From Antedon mediterranea (taxonomy: Eukaryota > Echinodermata > Crinoidea > Comatulida > Antedonidae): a stretch of DNA of 64,000 bases. The number at the start of each line of letters is the position of its first letter. Position 1 is the stretch's first letter. This document shows positions 1 to 50,383 of this stretch, piece by piece. The notes under the pieces are model-generated. The model saw only the letters and a list, made by a program, of their open reading frames with translations. It did no database searches and was not told the DNA's origin. The translations under genes were made by a program, and so were the position numbers. The stretch is from positions 23,356,288 to 23,420,287 of the forward strand of contig NC_092676.1 of the NCBI RefSeq assembly GCF_964355755.1, written 5' to 3'.

Positions 1-3000
1 GGCCTATCAAACGCGTTTTAATGCTGCGTACACGGATTTTGATTTCTTAGATATGATAACCAATCTTCGGTAGGTATTTGATTGGATTCAATAATTAATG
101 TAATTATAATATGCAAAGCATCACAATCGATGTTACATCTGATGTTTTTACAACGGCATTTGTTTTAAATATGTTTGAATACGTATTTATTATGTATAAA
201 TGCATTATTGTTTACTAGGCCTGCCTTCTGAACATTTTTCGTCGGAATGTCATCTTAAGTGAAAATAATAATTGACTTAACCTATAATGTTTTTTTAATA
301 GGTATAAATAACCTAAACTTGTTTGTCTTTTCTTAGAAATATGAGCAATATCAGAGTATTGGTGACAATATCTGACGATAAATCAATACTTAGACTCTTG
401 GACGTATTTAGACTAAACGAGTTGTACGGCTACACGTGGGTAGCTTCCGAAGGATGGGCCTGGTCACCAACCCTAGCTGAAGATAGATATTACAAAGTAG
501 TGCAAGGAATGCTTGGAGTTAGTGTACCATCATTTAATGACCCAAACTTTAAAGAATATCTTAAAAGACTCAAACCTTCATCCAACGATCCATTTCTAAC
601 ACAGTATTGGGAACAAACGCATAATTGCTCTCTAGAAACGCTTTCTGATGTTTCCATGTGTACTGGAAACGAAAGCTTTTCAGACGACGATCCATTACTG
701 AGCGAGGCATTGGTATCACCTATTATGGACTCCGTAAAGGTTATAGCGTACGGGCTACAAGAGTGCAATTCCAGCGAACCTAAACAATTACTACGATGTT
801 TGAAAAATGTCTCTTTTATTAATGAGAACGATTATAGAATATCCTTTAAACCAAATGGAGATCTAGCTACTGGTGCTCGGTATGATATAATAAATCTTCA
901 ACCTTCGAATGGCTTCCAACCGATATTTCCTCCAAAGTTGATAGGTTCTTGGACTGAAAACGGAGGCTTAGAAATCAATAAATCTGCAATATTCTGCACA
1001 TCACGTGATGGTAACTGTGAACAGAATTGGAAAGACGTGGATATTAATCCGCCGGAATCATTTTGTAGCGCAGACTGTAAATTTGGATCTCGAAAACATA
1101 TCATTTGGGATAACATGTGTTGTTGGGAATGCATACCTTGTAGTAACACGGAATATACGAATACAACAAACGCGTTAGAGTGCAATAAGTGTAGTTATGA
1201 TGAGGTTGCCAACTCTTCTAAAAACGGATGCAATAAACTACGGCCTTACTACTTTACTCCAAAATATAACAATATAGCCTTGATAACCTGCATAGTTATA
1301 ATGATTGGAATTGCCGTAACTGTTTTAATATTAATTTTCTTTATTGTGAAACGTAGATCAACGGTTGTGCATTTATCATGTGGAAAACTATTCAAATTTC
1401 CTCTGTTAACAAGTATTATCTGCTGTTTTGCTTTCGTGTCGTTTTTATTGTCACCCGTTTCGTCTTTTAGTTGTCTCCTCAGTGCGACGATACTGTTTCT
1501 ACCAATTGTTGCATGTGAAGCAATTCTTTTATTTATTTGTTTTACTCACAAACGTGATTCTAAAAAAGCAAAACGGTATAACACGTGGATATTTTTCATT
1601 ATTTTGTCATCTTACACCAGTTGTGTAGCAGTCGGGTATATAATCAAAAAACCAGAATTAGCTAAAGATCCTGATTATGTGAAAGATATATTAGTGATTG
1701 GATGCGAAATGAATTCTGCGATAAGTTGCTATAGCATGGCAACCGTGTTTGTACTATTGCTGGATGTTGTTGGTATAACCATAGCGTATCGTACCAGAAC
1801 AACGCAGGGAAATTTCAACGAAGCAAAGTTTATATTTTATACATTTATAGCACATACTATGTTGTGGGTTGCGTTGATTTTGGTGAAGGTTCTTACAAGT
1901 GATGATATAAATAGAACGCACCTTACCAGTGCATTTGGAATGATCGGTTCCGCCAGTATTTTTCTAGCCTGTATGTTTTTCCCAAAATTAAATGCGTATA
2001 AACGCAAACCAGAAGCAAGAATACTTGTGGGAAATAAAAGAGGTTGGAAATTTCGAAGGAAAACGAAAGAGAATACAAGTGAAAGTTTAATCGAAGTAAG
2101 TATTGTATGATGTGACATTTAAAATGTACATCTTGATTGAACTTTTAAATTAGTTTTGATGTTATCAGCATTTTCAGAGTTAATAGCTTTCATAGTCTTA
2201 TTCAATGTAATGGTTACATTTACTTATAGTAATAAAAATGTCCCCATAGTGCATAGAGTAATTAGGTTCAAATAATTTCTTTGTACTTTTAATGTTTAAA
2301 TTATAAATATATTTTCCAATTGTCTACATTGTATGATTGGTAAACAGAAATATTGTATTGTGCAGTTTATTGTTATGTATTATAATTAATAGTACAGTAA
2401 TATATTCTGTTTTGTTTCTTTCCGTAGGATTCCAGTAACACCAAACAGCATTTAGTTGATAATCTTAACAAAACAATAGAAGCGCTTAAAAATGAAACAA
2501 TGCAGGCAAGACGTGTAATATCTTTATGCAAAGATCACCAACGTGATTTAAGGCAAAGGTTGGTTATTTTAAATGTCTCGCTTGATTTGTATCTTCATCT
2601 ATTAAGTTGCTGCCTTTAACAAGCAGAAGATTTTACAACTATACCTACTAGAAGGCCTACTTTCAAGTAGTGACTGTGTGTGACAGTGGCCAAGTGTGTG
2701 AACTGGTACACCGTTGTGCGATATTTCTTTTCGTACATAAGTCGGGGACCCCTCATGAAACGTCACAAAATAAACATGAATATTCATTAGTCATATCCAT
2801 CAAGTGTGACGTAAGAATTGAGCTAACTACAATCCACTAATGCAAACTCGTCGAGCCGTCTGTTTAGTCGAGTCGATAAGACTATGGACGTTACATGTCG
2901 ATGTATGGGGTTCGAGTCCCATGAGCTTCTTTTTACTTTATAGTGAGAGAGAGAGATTATTTAGAATGTTATGTTTAGTTATTTAGGAATTAGTTTGGCT

Positions 3001-3374
3001 ATCTTTCACAACTTATGTACGAAAAATAAGATTGCCACCGGGGTACAGCGACACCCCCCCCCCCCCCCACTCATCTCGAAAGAAAACTGTTCAACCAGAA
3101 CAATCGAGCGATGCTATATTATAGTTCCACTGCCTTAACCGCTCGGCCACTCACTCACTCATAAATGCGTTTATATTAAATAACCTTAAATGAATTTAGG
3201 CTACTCTTATGCTCCTAATACTTTTATGATGATAATAAATAAGGATTTTCTTTATCATTTTTCCTTAGATTTTCTCATTCTGAATCGGAAATACTCAATA
3301 AGCTGTATATTATACGAAACGCCAAGGCCGAGTTATTTTTTTCATCGAATTATATGAAAACAACAAAATGCTAG
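1..3374 (+). CDS. Class C (metabotropic glutamate receptor-like) GPCR, 3' part
   Basis: Four exons chain in phase: 1-69 (donor GTAGGT), 337-2095, 2428-2558 and 3269-3374 (stop TAG). The gene begins before the window, so it is 5' partial; 687 residues are visible. The first ~215 residues are the end of a Venus-flytrap ligand-binding domain, with a WVASEGWA segment comparable to WVGSDGWA of mGluRs. A nine-cysteine (NCD3G) domain follows at about 1060-1235, with the motif CCWECIPC. Seven hydrophobic segments run from about 1264 to 1980, without an intron, ending in a PKLNAYKRKPE-type TM7 border. The last two small exons encode a charged, leucine-spaced tail that looks like a coiled coil, which is more typical of GABA-B receptors than of mGluRs. 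It should sit in the plasma membrane and signal through G proteins; the ligand cannot be told. The family call is strong, the subfamily is not. Confidence 0.85.
2815..2960 (+). repeat. tRNA-like SINE head in GPCR intron
   Basis: The stretch contains a B-box-like GGTTCGAGTCCC (about 2908-2920) and an A-box-like TTTAGTCGAGTCG upstream, followed by T-rich sequence and a GA microsatellite. The cloverleaf is poor, so I read it as the RNA polymerase III promoter head of a SINE rather than a working tRNA gene. Confidence 0.45.
3030..3165 (-). repeat. Truncated tRNA-derived SINE (family A)
   Basis: On the minus strand it begins with GAGTGGCCGAGCGGTTAAGG, a tRNA-Leu/Ser-like 5' part, and ends near a poly-C tract at about 3055-3070. 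It belongs to the family seen more fully at 11010-11310, 30228-30538, 35199-35498 and 37551-37838. Confidence 0.65.
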
Positions 3375-3475
3375 TCAACCAAACAGATAAACCTAATTTG
3401 ACAACATTTGAAGGTAACGCCAATGGCATTGATGATCATAGAAAATGATGACCATAGAAAATGATGCTCATAGAA

Positions 3476-3481
3476 AATAAA
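3476..3481 (+). terminator. Candidate poly(A) signal of the GPCR gene
   Basis: AATAAA lies about 100 nt after the GPCR stop codon and is the first such hexamer downstream. A second one occurs near 3585. No cleavage site can be proved from sequence. Confidence 0.45.
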
Positions 3482-3599
3482 CGTGTTTTTTTTTTGTGTT
3501 TATTCATAAAAAGACAACTTTATAAGTAATAGGCCTAAATGTTATGAGACTATGCGAATGTTTCTCAGTGTTATCACCCTGTAAATAAAAGGGTTGAAA

Positions 3600-6500
3600 G
3601 TTTGCCATTTATGTCAAATATGGCTATGATAGCACAATTCACATGCGCAGAACCCATTATTCGACTCTGCGCATGTCAATTGCGCTATAGTAACCATTTA
3701 TGTCAAATATGGTTATGATAGCACAATTGACATGCGCAGAACCCATTAGTCGCCTCTGCGCATGTCAATTGCACTATAGTAACCATTTATGTCAAAAAAT
3801 AAAAGGGTCGAAAATCGGCCATTTTTCGAAAATTTCCCTGTACTAGTACAGGGATTTTTAAAAAAAATGGCAAATTTTCGACCTTGTTATTTTTCGATAA
3901 AACTGGTTACTATAGCACAATTAACATGCGCAGAACCCATTAGTCGCCTCTGCGCATTTTTATTATGCTATAGTAACCATTTATGTCAAAAAATAAAAGG
4001 GTCGAAAATCGGCCATTTTTCAAAAATTTCCCTGTACTAGTGAAAATATGGTTATGATAGCACAATTGACATGCGCAGAACCCATTATTCGACTCTGCGC
4101 ATGTTTATTATGCAATAGTAACCATTTATGTCAAAAAATAAAAGGGTCGAAAATCGGCCTTTTTTTCAAAAAATTTCCCTATACTATATATAGTAGAGGG
4201 ATTTTTTCAAAAAAATGGCCAATTTTCGACCTTTTTATTTTTCGATAAAACTGGTTACTATAGCACAATTAACATGCGCAGAACCCATTAGTCGCCTCTG
4301 CGCATGCGCAGAACCCATTAGTCGCCTCTGCGCATGTTTATTATTCTATAGTAACCATTTATGTCAAAACTGGTTACTATAGCACAATTGACATGCGCAG
4401 AACCCATTATTCGTATCTGCGCATGTTTATTATGCAATAGTAACCATTTATGTCAAAAAATAAAAGGGTCGAAAATCGGTCATTTTTCGAAGATTTCCCT
4501 GTACTATAGTACAGGGATTTTTCAAAAAATGGCCAATTTTCGACCTTTTTATTTTTCGATAAAACTGGTTACTCTAGCACAATTGACATGCGCAGAACCC
4601 ATTAGTCGCCTCTGTGCATGTTTATTATTCTATAGTAACCATTTATGTCGAAACTGGTTACTATAGCACAATTGACATGCGCAGAGCCCATTATTCGTCT
4701 CTGCGCATGTTTATTATGCAATATTAACCATTTATGTCGAAAAATAAAAGGGTCGGAAATCGGCCATTTCTCAAAAATTTCCCTGTACTATAGTACAGGG
4801 ATTTTTTTCAAGAAAATGGACAATTTTCGACCTTTATATTTTTCGATAAAACTGGTTACTATAGCACAATTAACATGCGCAGAACCCGTTATTTGACTTT
4901 GCGCATGTTTATTATGCTATAGTACACTTTTGACATAAATGGTTACTATAGCATAATAAATATGCGCAGAGTCGAATAATGGGTTCTGCGCATGTCAATT
5001 GTGCTATAGTAACCATTTATGTCAAATATGGTTATGATAGCACAATTGACATGCGCAGAACCCATTGTTCGACTCTGCGCATGTTTAATATGCAATAGTA
5101 ACCATTTACTTAAAAAAATAAAAGGGTCGAAAATCGGCCATTTTTTTCAAAAATTTCCCTGTACTATAGTACAGGAATTTTTTCAATGAAAAAATGGCCA
5201 ATTTTCGACCTTGTTATTTTTCGATAAAACTGGTTATTATAGCACAATTAACATGCGCAGAACCCATTAGTTGCCTATGCGCATGTTTATTATGCTATAG
5301 AAACCATTTATGTCAAAACTGGTTACTATAGCACAATTGACATGCGCAAAGCCCATTATTCGTCTCTACGCAAGTTTATTATGCAATAGTAACTATTTAT
5401 GTCAAAAAATAAAAGGGTCGAAATTCGGTCATTTTTCGAAGATTTCCCTGTACTATAGTACAGGGATTTTTCAAAAAATGGCCAATTTTCGACCTTTTTA
5501 TTTTTCGATAAAACTGGTTACTATAGCACAATTGACATGCGCAGAACCCATTAGTCGCCTCTGTGTATGTTTATTATTCTATAGTAACCATTTATGTCAA
5601 AACTTGTTACTATAGCACAATTGACATGCGCAGAGCCCATTATTCGTCTCTGCGCATGTTTATTATGCAATAGTAACCATTTATGTCAAAAAATAAAAGT
5701 GTCGAAAATCGGCCATTTTTCGAAAATTTCCCTATACATGTACAGGAATTTTTTCAAAAAAATGGCAAATTTTCGACCTTGTTATTTTTCGATAAAACTG
5801 GTTACTATAGCACAATTAACATGCGCAGAACCCATTCGTCGCCTCTGCGCATGTTTATTATGCTATAGTAACCATTTATGTCAAAACTGGTCACTGTGGC
5901 ACAATTGACATGCGCAGAACCCATTAGTCGCCTCTGCGCATGTTTATTATTCTATAGTAACCATTTATGTCAAAACTGGTTACTATAGCACAATTGACAT
6001 GCGCAGAGCCCATTATTCGTCTCTGCGCATGTTTATTATGCTATAGTAACCATTTATGTCAAAACTGGTCACTTTAGCACAATTGACAAGCGCAGAACCC
6101 ATTATTCGTCTCTGCGCATGTTTATTATGCAATAGTAACTATTTATGTCAAAAAATAAAAGGGTCGAAAATCGGCCATTTTTCGAAAATTTCCCTGTACT
6201 ATAGTACAGGGTTTTTTCAAAAAATTGCCTATTTTCGACCTTTTTATTTTTCGATAAAACTAGTTACTATAGTACAATTAACATGCGCAGAACCCATTAT
6301 TCGTCTCTGCGCATGTTTATTATGCAATAGTAACCATTTATGTCAAAAAATAAAAGGGTCGGAAATCTGCCATTTTTCGAAAAATGGCAAATTTTCGACC
6401 TTTTTATTTTTCGATAAAACTGGTTACTATAGCACAATTGACATGCGCAGAAACCATTATTCGCCTCTGCGGATGTTTATTACGCTATAGTAACCATTTA

Positions 6501-7500
6501 TGTCAAAACTGGTTACTAAAGCACAATTGACATGCGCAGAGCCCATTATTCGTCTCTGCGCATGTTTATTATGCAATAGTAACCATTTATGTCGAAAAAT
6601 AAAAGGGTCGGAAATCGGCCATTTTTCGAAAATTTCCCTGTACGATTTTTTAAAAAATGGCCAATTTTCGACCTTGTTATTTTTTGATAAAACTGGTTAC
6701 TATAGCACAATTGACATGCGCAGAACCCATTAGTCGCCTCTGCGCATGTTTATTATGCTATAGTAACTATTTATGTTAAAACTGGTCACTGTGGCACAAT
6801 TGACATGCGCAGAACCCATTATTTGTCTCTGCGCATAGTTATTATGCAATAGTAACTATTTATGTCAAAAAATAAAAGGGTCGAAAATCGGTCGTTTTTC
6901 GAAAATTTCCATGTACGATTTTTCAAAAAATGACCAATTTTCGACCTTTTTATTTTTCGATAAAACTGGTTACTATAGCACAATTAGCATGCGCAGAACC
7001 CATTAGTCGACTCTGCGCATGTTTATTATGCTATAGTAACCATTTATGTCAAAACTGGTTACTATAGCACAATTGACATGCGCAGAACCCATTATTCATC
7101 TCTGCGCATGTTTATTATGCTATAGTAACCATTTTTGTCAAAACTGGTTACTATAGCACAATTGACATGCGCAGAACCCATTATTCATCTCTGCGCATGT
7201 TTATTATGCTATAGTAACCATTTATGTCAAAACTGGTTACTATAGCACAATTGACATGCGCAGAACCCATTATTCATCTCTGCGCATGTTTATTATGCAA
7301 TAGTAACCATTTATGTCAAAACTGGTTACTACTGTATAGCACAATTGACATGCGCAGAACCCATTATTCATCTCTGCGCATGTTTATTATGCTATAGTAA
7401 CCATTTATGTCAAAACTGGTTACTATAGCACAATTGACATGCGCAGAACCCATTATTCATCTCTGCGCATGTTTATTATGCTATAGTAACCATTTTTCAA
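3600..7500. repeat. Tandem array of two alternating palindromic units
   Basis: About 3.9 kb is built from two units. Unit A (~115-125 bp) has arms carrying AAAAGGGTCGAAAATCGGCC and its complement, centred on TGTACTATAGTACA. Unit B (~85-90 bp) has arms GGTTACTATAGCACAATT and AATAGTAACC-type complements around two inverted ATGCGCAGA boxes. Many A+B pairs occur; the 3' end (about 7000-7490) is B only. Each unit could fold into a long hairpin. Short frames in the array repeat the same peptide and are not genes. The units look like foldback/MITE copies amplified in tandem. Confidence 0.85.
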
Positions 7501-8980
7501 AAATGTCCCTGTACTATAGTATGCATTCTTAAAGTTTACAAACAAATATTTAAAAAAATAAAATTTAAATATGCTACTATATGCAGTCTTTTCTTGGTCA
7601 AAATAGTGTAGCGCTAGGCCGCATATGGACAATATGCGCACAGCTTGTTGGTGCGGTTGTGGACCGCTAATAGTAATTGATCGTCAGGTAGGTGTGGGCC
7701 TATATAGATTTTATCTATTGAAACAATTGGTAGATAAAAATAATAATACACATGTATCATAAAATCAATTCACAGCAGTATTTAAAGAAGTTAGGAGCGC
7801 TCGCGTTGCGCGTTTAGCGTAAGCCTGCCCGGAGGAGGCTTAGAATCTAAGACCACGGCGCTGAAATTTTAAGGCTAAGACTTCTTATTGCAATGGTCTT
7901 AAATCTAAGACCATCGTTGCTAAGGGTTTCATCTAAGACCGCGGTCAAGACCTTTATTGCAATCCGCCCATGTATTAAATGGCTTAAATTTATCATGACT
8001 TTACCTACGTTGCACACCGTACATACATTTGAATCTTCATTTTGTATTCAACAAATAAGAAATATGAATCGGCCAGTGCTATTGAATTTACCACGTAACT
8101 CTTTAATGAGCACATATAAATAAAGTACAATGTAACGAAATGCGAACAAAAACACTACACAAAACAACATGTAATAAGGTTATCAACAACATACATATAT
8201 TTTAATTAAAAATGGCAATTAAGTGGAGTAAAACAAATATATCTAGAGTTGCATAATATAAAAATCTACACCCTTAAATTGTATATACAAGTAATATATA
8301 TTCTACTGCTATATATATATATTCATTGATTATTCTAATATGTAAAAAAATATTAAAATCTAAACATTTAATATTAAAAGCATTACTATAAAAATATACA
8401 GTTCAATAATTAAAATAATATATAGATATCTATTAGTTGTATGGATGTGTTACTAAAAGACTTTGATTATAATGTAATTGTATTACTTACAAATATAGAT
8501 TATTTTGCATAGTAAAGAAATACCACATAAATAACGCTTAATACAAATTACATTTGACTATACTACCCATCCTTCGAAACGGCCCTATTGGGGGATACTT
8601 ACCATGAAAAAAACACATCCATTGAGCTGTATACTGTTGTAGGCAATTGAGCCCATTTCATTTGGTCAAGGTGAAGAATAATAATATTAATTATTCATAA
8701 TACATTAATAATTAACAAGGTAAATGAGTGGAATGATCTATATACAATAACATTATCAAGGTTACATAATACAAACGTTTACAAAATATGTAAAATATTT
8801 GGTGGGAAAATTACTAAATTTTATAAAACAATTAAATATATAAAATTAAATAAAAAATATATATAATTTAAAGCAGCATTGTCAACAATACAAAACGATT
8901 GTTGAATCAATATCTGCAAACTTCATTGATATCACACTAATCATACTACTGTATGGTTAAAATGTAAACATCTTCAGCTT
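7500..8980. other. AT-rich intergenic stretch, no gene seen
   Basis: I see no coding exon. About 7795-7965 has a GC-richer patch with several ATCTAAGACC-like repeats, probably a transposon remnant; 8130-8880 is very AT-rich and low in complexity. Confidence 0.6.
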
Positions 8981-8984
8981 AGCA

Positions 8985-9480
8985 TGTTTTGATTGTCTGA
9001 TGGCAGCATGTGACTGAATAGAAGTGACATCACGATCCATATTTATAGTCCAACATGGTAACATCCTCAAGTTCTTTAAATCATGATTGGTTGAAAATGT
9101 ACCATGTGACTAAATAGAAGTGACATCATGATTTATATTTGTAGTCCAACATGGTAACATCCACAAGTTCTTTAAGTCATGGTTGGTTGAAAATGTACCA
9201 TGTGACTGAATAGAAGTGACATCATGATTTATATTTGTAGTCCAACATGGTAACATCCACAAGTTCTTTAAGTCATGGTTGGTTAAAAATGTACCATGTG
9301 ACTGAATAGAAATGACATCATGATTTATATTTGTAGTCCAACATGGTAACATCCTCAAGTTCTTTAAGTCATGATTGGTTGAAAATGTACCATGTGACTG
9401 AATAGAAGTGACATCATGTCGATTCATATTTGTAGTCCAACATGGTAAAATCATCAAGTTCTATGTACCCTGTGACTCCA
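8985..9480. repeat. 96-bp minisatellite downstream of ROS1
   Basis: About five copies of a ~96-bp unit containing GTCCAACATGGTAACATC and CCATGTGACTGAATAGAAG. Degenerate copies continue to about 9720. The period is a multiple of three, which creates a 32-residue repeating frame on the minus strand (9110-9457). There is no reason to think it is translated. Confidence 0.85.
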
Positions 9481-9809
9481 TAGAAATTACGTCACAATTT
9501 ATACATATTTAGTCTAATATGGTAACATCTTAAAGCTATGTTTTGATTGGTAATGCAGCTTATGACTCAATAGAAGTGACATCATCATTCATATGTGGTC
9601 CAACATGGTAACTTCCTATTAAGCTGCGTGCGCATTGATTGGCTGTAAAGCAGCATGCGACTCCATATCATTATATTATCACGATTCGTATTTATGTGAA
9701 GCAACATCCTGAAGTCGTGATTGGCTGTAATTTACGCCCAATATACATACATTAGCATTATGCCATAAATTTGACACTGGTCAAATAAGTGACAGAATAC
9801 ACGCCATTA

Positions 9810-9815
9810 TTTATT
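9810..9815 (-). terminator. Candidate poly(A) signal of ROS1
   Basis: AATAAA on the minus strand, about 90 nt after the ROS1 stop codon. It would give a short 3' UTR that ends before the 96-bp minisatellite. Confidence 0.55.
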
Positions 9816-9905
9816 GTCTAAGTATCGTATCAAACATTGCACCCTTTTCTCAAATATGTACAACACTTGAGTTAACATATTTCTTATCATCTTCATTTGA
9901 ATCGG

Positions 9906-48803
<38,898 letters not shown>

Positions 48804-50015
48804 TATTGACACGGAATTGTGATAATCTAACTTATTATCTTACTAACGACCACCATTGTTTGCACTGAGCCACCTTTACCGTGTGTTTGTAAAGGGATAT
48901 CCCAACAAGATCTACATTCCAATGACGTAATAACGCCGAAGAGCTGTCATTGGCTGAAAGTCATTTATCAGGAATGTTGATGATTAGATCTCTCATAGAG
49001 CTTTCCACTTTTTTTAACTCACGTAGTGTAATAACTTGTAATTGTATAAAGTTTACTAGGCCTATAAATAAGGCATATCTATTTTATTAAAAAGTAAAAA
49101 AAGTACAGTAGTATATATCAGCTACTGCTTTTACATATTTTTTCAAGAGCTTTTCCAACTTTCCTTGATTGACACCGAAGGTGATGTCGTGAATAATATT
49201 TTGTACTAGTTGTAGGCTTATATAACTCTTTTAAATTTAACTTTTATCTATTGTAATGTACGTTACAGGGGTTGCGGATATAATGTGTTATGGCACTCTG
49301 TTGCTGTTAACTTAAAAATTGTAAGAACTTCATTGCAGGTTTGAAAATGATACAATTAAATATTTGAATAAGATGTGTAAACTAACATTGAAATCCACTA
49401 GTAAAATGAAAAACACAAAATACTTATTTAAACAATTTATTCATGTTTACTGAGAAACACTTCAAATACAAATATTTTTGTTTATTTACAGTAATCATTT
49501 ATGTATTCATATTTTAATACTAAATAATATTTACATAAATTTTCAATAATTCATAAATTATATACATATCTTGCAAATAATATTGGCGGAAGGATTATAG
49601 AGAATTTGCACAAATTTTGTTTAGCTTATTTGACGGATTGTGCAATATGTGGCGCAGAGACTCTGTCTGGCACAATACATCAGATAAGAAAACTTGGCAT
49701 TAACATGTGTAGTCTATTTTAGAGGTTTAGTGGTTGGATAAATTGGATTCAAATTGTTTGTCAAGAAAATTTTGGTAATAAGTTTAAGATTGATTTGGTT
49801 ATGTAATTATCTTTACTTAAGACTTATATAGTATATATTTTATGGGCCACTTTCATGATGAGAATTGCCAGTGCTCATCTGGCATCCTATATTTATTCAA
49901 TGCAACCATGTTTAAAACCATCATTGAAAACATTTGCACTCAGTATTTATATAACTAGTTGTTGGGTAGGCATTATCATTTCATTTATTATTATATAACC
50001 GACTAAATATTCAAC

Positions 50016-50060
50016 CAGGGAAGAGTTAAATTACATTAAATGTAATTTAACTCTTCCCTG
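50016..50060. mobile_element. Perfect 45-bp palindrome with 7-bp direct flanks
   Basis: Two 22-bp arms (CAGGGAAGAGTTAAATTACA plus TT, and the exact complement) around a single A. The heptamer ATTCAAC abuts both ends (50009-50015 and 50061-50067). CAGGG ends suggest a minimal hAT-type foldback, although hAT duplications are usually 8 bp. Confidence 0.75.
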
Positions 50061-50324
50061 ATTCAACTAATATAAATATATGGTTTGGTGGGCTGAAAAA
50101 AGTCACCAAATTTAAGACTATTCAATGTTTCTATATTTCAGCTTTGTTGCTGAGAAATTCATCTGTTTTCATTTGCAACAATATAACATACTAAACATAA
50201 GTGAAATCTATATAAATGACAAAATCTATTTTATATAATTTCACCAGTACTTTAACTTAAATCTTATACAGAGTAGTAATAATAACAAACCCATTCTAAC
50301 ATTAATCAACATCTGTATGTTTAA

Positions 50325-50330
50325 TTTATT
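50325..50330 (-). terminator. Candidate poly(A) signal of AK9
   Basis: AATAAA on the minus strand about 55 nt after the AK9 stop codon. Confidence 0.5.
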
Positions 50331-50383
50331 ACATTTGCCTTTAAAATTAATTATACATTATCATGTGTATAATTTACATAAAT

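Larger units (their letters stand above)
48804..50383. other. Intergenic, ROS1 upstream region
   Basis: Between the ROS1 start codon and the AK9 stop. It must hold the ROS1 5' UTR and promoter and the AK9 3' UTR. No clear TATA box or initiator can be assigned. About 48840-49000 is the GC-richer part next to the ROS1 start. A perfect palindrome lies at 50016-50060. Confidence 0.5.

Noticed and set aside
2860-2935. A possible tRNA gene with B box GGTTCGAGTCCC
   Set aside because: No complete acceptor or anticodon stem can be folded, and the surroundings look like a SINE.
3789-6733. Several 60-145-codon plus-strand frames with a common LVTIAQLTCAEP peptide
   Set aside because: They are translations of the palindromic repeat array; the same peptide recurs because the DNA recurs, and frames break at random.
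9110-9457. A minus-strand frame with 32-residue repeats
   Set aside because: It follows from the 96-bp minisatellite and lies beyond the ROS1 poly(A) signal.
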